From Thereva unica (taxonomy: Eukaryota; Arthropoda; Insecta; Diptera; Therevidae), in assembly GCA_949987705.1 (NCBI GenBank), contig OX465281.1, positions 165,306,393-165,370,392 of the forward strand: DNA of 64,000 nt. Reading direction: 5' to 3'. The stretch's first letter is position 1, and every line of letters starts with the position of its first letter. Positions 57,022 to 64,000 of this stretch are shown here, piece by piece. The notes below the pieces were generated by a model that saw nothing but the letters and a program-made list of their open reading frames with translations, made no database searches and was not told the DNA's origin. Made by a program: the position numbers and the translations under genes.

Positions 57022-58999
57022 CTAGCTGGGACCCGGTGCGCCTACGCTGCACCCATAAGTCAATAGTAAACAATAAAAACCATCCATTAACTTAATATTT
57101 TTCGAGATATGAATTTTACACAGATGAAATGCCTCAAAGAACATGGGTCTTGCGTCGGCCGCCATGAATCGGTATATTGAGTCTACTACATTGCTTATTG
57201 TATTCTACTTATCATACCCTTTCATTTGATACCCATGTTGAGGGGGTTGTGAAGAAAGTAGTAATCCGGCCTCTTTAGACGGCCGCCATGGATCTAAAGA
57301 TATATTTTGTATACTACATTGCTTATTGTATTCTACTTATCATACCCTTTCATTTGATACCCATGTCGAGGTGGTTGTGAAGAAAGTGGTAATTCGGCCA
57401 CTTGAGACGGCCGCCATGGATCTAAAGATATATTTTGCTTATTGTATTCTACTTATCATACCCTTTCATTTGATACCCATGTCGATGTGGTTGTGAAGAA
57501 AGTGGTAATTCGGCCACTTGAGACGGCCGCCATGGATCTAAAGATATATTTTGCTTATTGTATTCTACTTATCATACCCTTTCATTTGATACCCATGTCG
57601 AGGTGGTTGTGAAGAAAGTGGTGCCCCGCCCTCTTGAGACGGCCGCCATGGATCTAAAGATATATTTTGTATACTACATTGCTTATTGTATTCTACTTAA
57701 CATACCCTTTTATTTGATACCCATGTTGAGGTGGTTGTGAAGAAAGTGGTAATCCGGCCCCTTGAGACGGCCGCCTTGGATCTAAAGATATATTTTGTAT
57801 ACTACATTGCTTATTATATTCTACTTATCATACCCTTTCATTTGATACCCATGTCGAAGTGGTTGTGAAGAAAGTGGTACCCCGCCCTCTTGAGACGGCC
57901 GCCATGGATCTAAAGATATATTTTGTATACTACATTGCTTATTGTATTCTACTTAACATACCCTTTCATTTGATACCCATGTTGAGGTGGTTGTGAGGAA
58001 AGTGGTAATCCGGCTTCTTGAGATGGCCGCCATGGATCTAAAGATATATTTTATATACTACATTGCTTATTGTATTCTACTTATCATACCCTTTCATTTG
58101 ATACCCATGTCGAGGTGGTTGTGAAGAAAGTGGTACCCCGCCCTCTTGAGACGGCCGCCATGGATCTAAAGATATATTTGTGTACTACATTGCTTATTGT
58201 ATTGTACTTAACATACCCTTTCATTTGATACCCATGTTGAGGTGGTTGTCAAGAAAGTGGTAATCCGGCCTCTTGAGACGGCCGCCATGGATCTAAAGAT
58301 ATATTTTGTATACTTCATTGCTTATTGTATTCTACTTATCATACCCTTTCATTTGATACCCATGTCGAGGTGGTTGTGAAGAAAGTGGTACCCCGCCCTC
58401 TTGAGACGGCCGCCATGGATCTAAAGATATATTTTGTATACTACATTGCTTATTGTATTGTACTTAACATACCCTTTCATTTGATACCCATGTTGAGGTG
58501 GTTGTGAAGAAAGTGGTAATCCGGCCTCTTGAGACGGCCGCCATGGATCTAAAGATATATTTTGTATACTACATTGCTTATTGTATTCTACTTATCATAC
58601 CCTTTCATTTGATACCCATGTCGAGGTGGTTGTGAAGAAAGTGGTACACCGCCCTCTTGAGACGGCCGCCATGGATCATTTTAGTTTCAATATCGTCATG
58701 GCCTACCTATTGTTTGACAGCTGCGTAAATTTGAAATTTTCATTAAATGTAATGATTCAATTTAATGACAATTTTACATTTGTCGAACAATAGGTTGGCC
58801 ATGAAGCTATTGAAACTACAATGAAGTGAAAATTCCTAAAATTACCATTTTTTTTGGATTTTGCAGCTGTTTTTTTGGTTAAAGGTATAAAAAATAGCGT
58901 ACGACCTATTCTCAGACCTACCAAATATACACAAAAAATTTCATGCAAATTGGTCAACCCGTTTCGGAGGAGTACGGTAACAAACACTGTGACACGAGA
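57022..58999 (-). mobile_element. Helitron/HINE-like copy E, 12-unit minisatellite
   Basis: It is separated from copy D by 14 bp of AT sequence, as A is from B. It has twelve units; two near 57430-57550 lack the GTATACTACATT part and are about 118 bp. The hairpin is at about 58672-58822. Confidence 0.77.
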
Positions 59000-59069
59000 T
59001 TTTTATAGATATAGATATATAAGGAGTGAGGGGGCAACCCATATGATGAACACTGCCGCCAAGTTAGGC

Positions 59070-59252
59070 CTATTGTGTACGTACCGCACTAGCGGAACAA
59101 ACTATCGGCCTTCCGAAGGCAAGAAGGTCTTTAATTGATGAAGATCGGACTTGGGCAGGGCTCAAGAACTCTCTGATAAACGTTTTTCTTCTAAGCGAGA
59201 TCAGAGCAGGACATTCACAAAGAATATGTGTGGAAGTCTCGCCGCCTTCCAA
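59070..59252 (-). pseudogene. LINE C-terminal Cys-His region
   Basis: GGETSTHILCECPALISLRR has the Thr-His-Cys pattern of the C-terminal zinc region of I-type LINE proteins. It is in the same phase as the RNase H frame, but several stops lie between them (for example at 59463). Confidence 0.6.
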
Positions 59253-59462
59253 GCAGAGTGGGCATTCTGTCTGTTGAGACAGTAATACATAGGTTGTGGA
59301 GGTGGTACCGCAGTCCTACATGGCCAGTGAGATATCCCACCAGCAGCCTTAGGTCCGCTCTGTTTAGAGTAATAGTGCCCCTTAAGGCAAAGGATCTTAA
59401 AAGATCTTTAGCCTGTCTAAGACCTGGGACTGACTCCTAATGGACTAGGTTTTCTTAATCCA

Positions 59463-59897
59463 CTATTCTCTCAAGGACTTGGAGGTGGACCAAGAGATGC
59501 CACAGAAGGGTTCTGGGCCCTGGAACAAAGTCTCAGACCCCTCCCTCGCGAGGCTGTCTGCAGCCTCATTTCCCTCGATACCCCAGTGTCCGGGGACCCA
59601 GCAGAGCGAGACCTCGTTTCTTCTGGTCAGGCTCTGGAGTAAGTCAAAACACCCTGCTACTATTTTGGAAGAAAACTTCCACGTTGAGAGTGCCTTGATG
59701 GCAACTTGGCTGTCAGAAAAGATTTTAATGTTGGCGCCTTTCAGACCTTTCTCAAGGTTGAGCCTGGCGCAGGTTGCTATGGCATGTATTTCAGTCTGGA
59801 AAACAGACGGCCACTTACCCATTGCAGTCGATACCTTGGAGTTGGGTCCTGCAACACCAGCCCCTGTGCCATGTTCCATCTTTGACCCGTCAGTAAA
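59463..59897 (-). CDS. LINE RNase H domain
   Basis: The frame opens just after a TGA with FTDGSKMEHGTGAGV, giving the first catalytic Asp; the first Met is at 59879. The Glu follows in FQTEIHAIATCARL, the second Asp in IKIFSDSQVAIKAL, and the last in WVPGHWGIEGNEAADSLARE. All four catalytic acidic residues appear to be present. The enzyme removes RNA from RNA-DNA hybrids during retrotransposition. The frame ends at a TAG after SLRE where WIKKT continues. Confidence 0.83.
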   Translation of the reverse strand, partial: FTDGSKMEHGTGAGVAGPNSKVSTAMGKWPSVFQTEIHAIATCARLNLEKGLKGANIKIFSDSQVAIKALSTWKFSSKIVAGCFDLLQSLTRRNEVSLCWVPGHWGIEGNEAADSLAREGSETLFQGPEPFCGISWSTSKSLRE

Positions 59898-60194
59898 TCA
59901 TTGGAGATGTTTTGGATCCCCAGGAAGAATAATTTCCTCCCACTCAGAGCGATCCGGGATAATCGCTCTGAATTTCCTTTGGAACAGCAGTTTACTAACC
60001 ATATCGTCGGATACGCGGCAGATGGAAATGCTTGGGATATTTTTAAGGATATCCATGTGTCCTTTGACCGTATGGGGCCAGTTGAATGAGATCTGAAGTC
60101 TCAAGGCACTTATGGCGGCGGATTTCCACATGAACAGATGCAATGGGGTCAATCCAATGATTGCTTCCATTGCTGCTGTGGGACAGGTCCGCAT
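59898..60194 (-). pseudogene. LINE RT C-terminal fragment
   Basis: TAAMEAIIGLTPLHLFMWKS and AISALRLQISF are typical of the region between RT and RNase H in I/LOA-type proteins. It is in the same frame as RNase H and is separated from it only by a TGA at 59898-59900 where Trp would fit. Confidence 0.7.
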
Positions 60195-60319
60195 AGCTCC
60201 GGTAATGGTGAGGCAAGCAAGCCGTTGCAGCTTGCTGCACTTGAGGATCGACGTAACCTGTTTAGTCTTGGGCCACCAGCATAAGTGACAACAGGTTTAA
60301 CGATCGTATTGTACATTCA

Positions 60320-60528
60320 CTACATCATTTGTGGTGTAAGACCCCATGTCTTACCCAGAAGCCTTTTGCAGGCCCATATGGCTCTTGTGGCTTTGCTGAT
60401 TACGTAGTCAAGTTGAGCGTTCCAGTTCAGCCTCTTATCTAAATTTACTCCCAAATATTTGACTGAGTCTGAGTACTCAACTGTGGTATCCTGGATACAG
60501 ATAGGACCTAGATCCACTTTGTAGTAGT
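60320..60528 (-). pseudogene. LINE RT thumb fragment
   Basis: YSDSVKYLGVNLDKRLNWNA then KATRAIWACKRLLGKTWGL is the RT palm-thumb region. The part of the frame above 60530 is LTR sequence, so the first ~28 residues of that frame are not LINE. It is in a different frame from the next fragment. Confidence 0.75.
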
Positions 60529-60530
60529 GC

Positions 60531-61205
60531 TGTGTCGTTCGCGAACGATCCGTTCGTTCTGAACGGAACAGCGTACTGAGCCAAATGAACTGGTTCCCTA
60601 AGTAGTACATGTTCCCTTCTTTCGTTCAATGGTACTGCACTGGTTCAGTGGTACTGTTTTTGTATAGCGAGGGAAGCCTTTTTCTCCCCGCTTGATTGGT
60701 GGTGGAAATGCGCCTAGGTACAAACCTATGCGCTTTTGTTTGGAAAGTTCGCCTAGGTACAAAACCTATGCGCTGTAGAATAGTGCCCTAGTTCACTACT
60801 AGTGCACGAGGAGGGAAAAAATGTCTTAGCTGATACACCAAAAACGCTTGATTCTAGTTGAAAGTCAACTGGCCTTTATTAATTTAAAATTCGACTTATA
60901 TACTACCTGGTTAACAATTTTTGTCTTATTTTTATATTTACAACAAAAAATATTTTTCTTTAAAGAAAACTTAAATGCATATTCAACAATTAAATTCTTA
61001 CGTTCTAATGTAATATGATCTGTCTGACTGATAAGTGTATTGTGGTAAAAATGCTACGTTAACAAGAAAAAAATAAATTTTTACTGTAATGAAATTGAAT
61101 TGTTTTGTGAGAAAAAATGAATTTGAATATTTTTGGAAAATTTAGGTTTTGATGGACTTAAAAATAAATGCTTGATCTGAACAAATAAATGCGTGATCTG
61201 AACAT
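60531..61205 (-). repeat. probable 3' LTR of a minus-strand env-bearing LTR element
   Basis: On the minus strand, TGTTCAGATC starts just after a purine-rich GCGGGGGAGGA, and the proposed end is GAACGACACA at 60531. It includes TATATAAG near 60895 and a TAATAAAG signal near 60875. The polypurine tract and start resemble those of the BEL remnant near 4035-4050. The outer boundary is inferred. Confidence 0.65.
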
Positions 61206-61295
61206 CCTCCCCCGCGTTGAATCATCTGTGATTCAACTAGACTGGTGTATCGTCTGCTAGCGCTGGGTTGATGTTAAAGTCGGATGTGTTGATGT

Positions 61296-61970
61296 CTAAG
61301 GAATGCCTTCTTCTCGGAAGAGGTATTGGGATGCGCGGTTTTTCTGACGCCTTTTCTTTATATATTTATAGGTTATATAGCCTATTGCAGCTAAGGTACT
61401 AAAGACTGTCAAGTACCCTAAACTAAAATAATGGACATGATGCGGTGTCGTCTGAAGGCCATTAGCTTCTTCGGTTTGGAGTTGTTTGATGTCTTCTTTT
61501 AATTTAGTGAAGTCTTCTTCTAAGGTTTGCTGGTTTCTGGGCGGTTGAAGTAGTTCTTCTAATTGTGAAAATGAGATGATGTCCGTGAGGTTCTGTAACG
61601 GCAAGAATGCTGTTCTGATGGTACTTGGGTAGAGATTGTGAGACTGTATTGTTGTGCCCGTGTCCTTGATGGTGCATCCAGGTTGTAGCGTGAGCATTCC
61701 TTGCCCCTTCAGTAATTGCTGTGAGACCGCGCTTCCACATACGAGTGTAATAAGCGACAAAGGTGTATAAATCAAAAGCATAACAAGATAAGAAATTATC
61801 ACCGGGTCATTACCCAACACGGCACATTGTCCAGCTGCAAGGTCAATGTCAATTAATTGCCACCTGGCGTTCCGGACGCGGGAGTATTGCAAGGTGACTC
61901 GCGCATTCCAAAGGAGCGTCAAGTTACCTTGGTACTCGTGCGCCTGATAATGCCGGCCAGCAGCTGACAA
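61296..61970 (-). pseudogene. env: envelope-like protein, C-terminal part
   Basis: This 225-codon frame begins at a TTG that is just the truncation point, where an LTR starts at 61971. It shows a hydrophobic segment (PVIISYLVMLLIYTPLSLI), a Cys-containing ectodomain (LQPGCTIKDTGTTIQSHN), a heptad-like Leu/Gln-rich stretch, then a membrane anchor (YLTVFSTLAAIGYITYKYI) and a basic tail. That order fits the membrane-proximal end of a class of insect retrovirus-like envelope proteins. It precedes a polypurine tract and LTR as env does. Attribution to BEL/Pao rather than an errantivirus is uncertain. Confidence 0.68.
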
Positions 61971-62261
61971 TGTTGCTGATTCCTAATTTAAGGAATTTAT
62001 ATTGGAATGTTTGGAATGTGCTTTATTGATGCATATTTGTCGTTTGTTATTTCCCATCAATAAGAATCTATGTAAGTAGAAATAGTATATAAATAATTCC
62101 GATTTAATTAATAAAGACAGTCTACAGAGAACCACCGGTGTTTTACTTTAAAACATTCATTTTGCGCTGATCTTGAGATAGCTGCTTTCGAGCACACTCA
62201 AGAAGAGTTAAAGCCATCCCTTGGCTGCTCCAAATAGTATTGAAAAGATAATAATATCACA
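61971..62261 (+). repeat. 5' LTR (about 291 bp)
   Basis: It begins TGTTGCTGATT where the env frame is cut and ends ATATCACA directly before the primer-binding site. TATATAAAT is at 62086-62094 and AATAAA at 62110-62115. The left boundary is inferred from the env truncation and the TG. Confidence 0.7.
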
Positions 62262-62761
62262 TGGCGACCGTGAACAAGGTACAAGAAGAAAATACAGCAA
62301 GCAGCCAGCAAAGTGATCCACCACCTGCAGCGAGATACACCGTGACGCAAATTACAACGGACGGCCCAGGACAAATCAAGTTGCGGTTTAGCAGAGTTCC
62401 TGAACGAAACACAGAGGGCCTAACATTGTATAAACCCAATCAACTACCTAGGCCATACATACCGGAGTGTAACACAACTATAACTGCAAGCCAACCACAC
62501 AACGCAGGACCCCGGAAACTAACCATAGAAGAATACAAGGAGCGACAAACAAGAAGAAAACAATTCAAAAAGGAAGAGAAGAAAGCCCACCGAGCAGGAA
62601 GAAAGATTAGGCTAAAATTAGATTTAATTAAATATAAAGAATTAATAAACTTAGCGACTACTGATAGTGAGAAAGTAAAATATGAAAAATTATTAGGATA
62701 TGCAAAATTAGAATTAAATAAAATTAAAAGATGTAAAAATAAGAACAAAAATAAAAACTAA
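62261..62761 (+). CDS. leader ORF 1 (166 aa), basic, unknown role
   Basis: The ATG shares its TG with the primer-binding site, so the first codons (ATVNKVQEE) are constrained by it. The first half is rich in Pro, Thr and Gln with no fold I recognise. The second half is strongly basic and probably coiled (EEYKERQTRRKQFKKEEKKA), ending in a Lys/Asn run (CKNKNKNKN). Two small ORFs before gag are known in 412. RNA or nucleic-acid binding is plausible from the charge alone. A later Met could also be used if the primer site is not translated. Confidence 0.68.
   Translation: MATVNKVQEENTASSQQSDPPPAARYTVTQITTDGPGQIKLRFSRVPERNTEGLTLYKPNQLPRPYIPECNTTITASQPHNAGPRKLTIEEYKERQTRRKQFKKEEKKAHRAGRKIRLKLDLIKYKELINLATTDSEKVKYEKLLGYAKLELNKIKRCKNKNKNKN
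62262..62273 (+). promoter_or_regulatory. primer-binding site, tRNA-Arg type
   Basis: TGGCGACCGTGA is complementary to the 3' end of a tRNA-Arg and starts at the base after the LTR. It overlaps the ATG of the first leader ORF by two bases. Confidence 0.78.
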
Positions 62762-62814
62762 ATTAAAATAAAATAAAGTATAAAAACTCAAATAATTTTT
62801 AACTAATTAATAAA

Positions 62815-63036
62815 ATGGGAAAGACACAGTCCAAGAGCAGCGAAAATAATGGACAAGTAGTGAATAACGTGATAATTGAAGATACTGTGTCAGTAGAAAA
62901 TGAAAAAGTAATCATTCTACTTTCAATACTAATTGCAATCAAGATTGCTGAGCTGATCTATGCCTTTTACAAAGACCACAGAAGAGGTTTAAGAAAGCGT
63001 TATCTCAGCTCACCTGCACAACTCAACGTGAATTAA
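62815..63036 (+). CDS. leader ORF 2 (73 aa), membrane-anchored, possible N-myristoylation
   Basis: It starts MGKTQSKSS, with Gly2 and Ser6 fitting the N-myristoylation rule. A polar stretch follows, then one predicted transmembrane helix (VIILLSILIAIKIAELIYAFY, about residues 33-52) and a basic juxtamembrane region (KDHRRGLRKR). The stop overlaps the gag start as TAATG, which suggests coupled translation. The role is unknown; membrane targeting of the particle or its RNA is an inference. Spacing from leader ORF 1 is about 53 bp of AT-rich sequence. Confidence 0.72.
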   Translation: MGKTQSKSSENNGQVVNNVIIEDTVSVENEKVIILLSILIAIKIAELIYAFYKDHRRGLRKRYLSSPAQLNVN

Positions 63037-64000
63037 TGGAGCAATTAAATGAAATAAAAAAAGACTTGCAAAATATATTAAGCAATTTTAATAAAAGCAA
63101 AAATAGACAGTATAGCAGAAAAACTCTGCAAGAAAAAGAAGAATTGGTCCAAAATCTCCTAGAGAAAACAAAGACTATCTGTAGAACGGTAACAGATACA
63201 GAAACAGCTAAATTACTAAAACAAACCTACCTGCAAATCAGAGAATTAGTTGAAACTATATCAATAAGAATTGACGAACAGAAATCGTTAACAATGGCTT
63301 TTGACATTAAGACTGCCACATCAATTCTCCAGGCTTACGATGGCAATCAAGACGAGACGGAGTCTTTCATCGAATCAATGGAACTCCTAAATGATTTAAC
63401 AACAGCAGAAAATAAGGACCTGATGATTAAATTCATAAAAACCCGGATCAAGGGAAAGGCAAAATATGTAATAACAGAAGAGATAAATTCAGTTGAACTT
63501 ATAAAGAAAAAACTGAGGCAGAAATTCTCAGTAAAGCTATCATCTGATGCAATATTGGCACAACTACGAACGTGCACACAGGGCAACAAAAGATTGATAG
63601 ACTTCTCCAACCAGGTAGAAGACTTATCGGGGCAACTAGCAAAAGCTTTCATAACAGAGAAAGTCGCTTCAGGCGAAGCTGCCGAAAAACTGGCAGAAAA
63701 ATTTTCAATAGAAGCATTCTCTAGCAATGTTGCGAGTGCAGAAACTTCACTAATTTTGAGAGCCAGCAACCTAACAACACTCTCGGAAGTAACAGCAAAA
63801 GCACTAGCCACCGACAAACCACAACCAAAACATGTGTTATTCTACAACTCTAGACAATACAAGAAGTTCGAAAATAAGAACTATAGAAACAATAGAAAAA
63901 TACAAAACAATGGTTATAATAAGTACAATAATATCCGGTCAAAGCAACACTACAACCCAAACAATAATCATAAAAATTACAACCGTAATAATGGCTATAA
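63036..64000 (+). CDS. gag: gag (5' part, continues beyond the window)
   Basis: The ATG at 63036 overlaps the previous stop (TAATG), and the frame is open to the window end, at least 321 codons. An alternative Met at 63294 starts the conserved part. The first ~85 residues are helical and charged. The capsid-like region reads ILQAYDGNQDETESFIESME then LMIKFIKTRIKGKAKYVI, wording close to Gag of the mdg1/412 group. After residue ~270 the protein is rich in Asn, Lys, Tyr and Arg (NKNYRNNRKIQNNGYNKY), probably RNA-binding in the nucleocapsid place. No CCHC knuckle is reached yet. Confidence 0.8.
   Translation, partial: MEQLNEIKKDLQNILSNFNKSKNRQYSRKTLQEKEELVQNLLEKTKTICRTVTDTETAKLLKQTYLQIRELVETISIRIDEQKSLTMAFDIKTATSILQAYDGNQDETESFIESMELLNDLTTAENKDLMIKFIKTRIKGKAKYVITEEINSVELIKKKLRQKFSVKLSSDAILAQLRTCTQGNKRLIDFSNQVEDLSGQLAKAFITEKVASGEAAEKLAEKFSIEAFSSNVASAETSLILRASNLTTLSEVTAKALATDKPQPKHVLFYNSRQYKKFENKNYRNNRKIQNNGYNKYNNIRSKQHYNPNNNHKNYNRNNGY

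Larger units (their letters stand above)
59010..60530 (-). mobile_element. I/LOA-like LINE with RNase H, 3' part
   Basis: Minus strand: an RT thumb region, RNase H and a Cys-rich C-terminus, ending at 59010-59030 near a short TA stretch. An RNase H domain after RT points to the I/LOA group. The 5' part is replaced by an LTR at 60531. Confidence 0.78.
61971..64000 (+). mobile_element. mdg1/412-like LTR retrotransposon, 5' part
   Basis: It has a 5' LTR, a tRNA-Arg-type primer site, two small leader ORFs and gag, and runs past the window end. Small leader ORFs before gag and a tRNA-Arg primer are known for the 412/mdg1 group. All visible frames are open, so this copy may be young. Its LTR is not similar to the one at 3375-3790, so it is a different family. 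Confidence 0.82.

Noticed and set aside
59479..60096. 205-codon plus-strand ORF
   Set aside because: Antisense shadow of the LINE RNase H and RT fragments, which carry clear catalytic motifs.

Overview
The window reads as a gene-poor, transposon-dense stretch of an arthropod, most likely insect, nuclear genome. The evidence is the element set: mdg1/412-like and other Ty3/gypsy LTR elements, BEL/Pao, RTE-, R1-, I/LOA- and CR1/Jockey-like non-LTR elements, Helitrons, foldback elements and TIR elements. Long (TA)n tracts are common and base composition is AT-rich. I see no convincing intact host protein-coding gene. The species cannot be named from sequence alone.

Layout. 1-3790: 3' half of an mdg1/412-like element ending in a 416-bp LTR. 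3.8-5.9 kb: BEL/Pao integrase remnant (minus) with an internal tandem duplication and a small LINE insertion. 6.6-7.7 kb: RTE-like LINE (minus). 8.1-14.3 kb: a nest in which a CR1-like LINE is split by a foldback element, which is split by a second LINE, whose 3' UTR holds a further repeat. 14.3-19.96 kb: decayed Ty3/gypsy element (minus) with gag, protease, RT, RNase H and integrase in separate frames; a tRNA-Lys(CTT)-like sequence sits where its primer-binding site would be. 20.0-25.0 kb: three tandem Helitron/HINE-like copies carrying a 128-bp minisatellite. 25.2-31.4 kb: small TIR elements, foldbacks, tandem repeats and unassigned sequence.

31.4-53.8 kb is a large inverted duplication. 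Arms of about 6 kb each carry the same broken LINE with the same frameshifts. Between the arms lie an RTE-like LINE, an R1-like LINE, two TIR elements and a 3.6-kb Helitron with an antisense Pif1-like helicase fragment and an 118-bp satellite. 54.1-56.0 kb: two more TIR elements separated by (TA)n. 56.0-59.0 kb: two more HINE copies. 59.0-60.5 kb: I/LOA-like LINE with RNase H (minus). 60.5-62.0 kb: LTR and envelope C-terminus of a minus-strand LTR element. 61.97-64.0 kb: 5' LTR, tRNA-Arg-type primer site, two small leader ORFs and gag of a second mdg1/412-like element that runs off the window.

There is no pathway linking these genes. The organising theme is insertion into insertion, with (TA)n microsatellites as repeated landing sites and palindromic duplication at several scales (about 140 bp hairpins, 1-kb foldbacks, 6-kb inverted arms).
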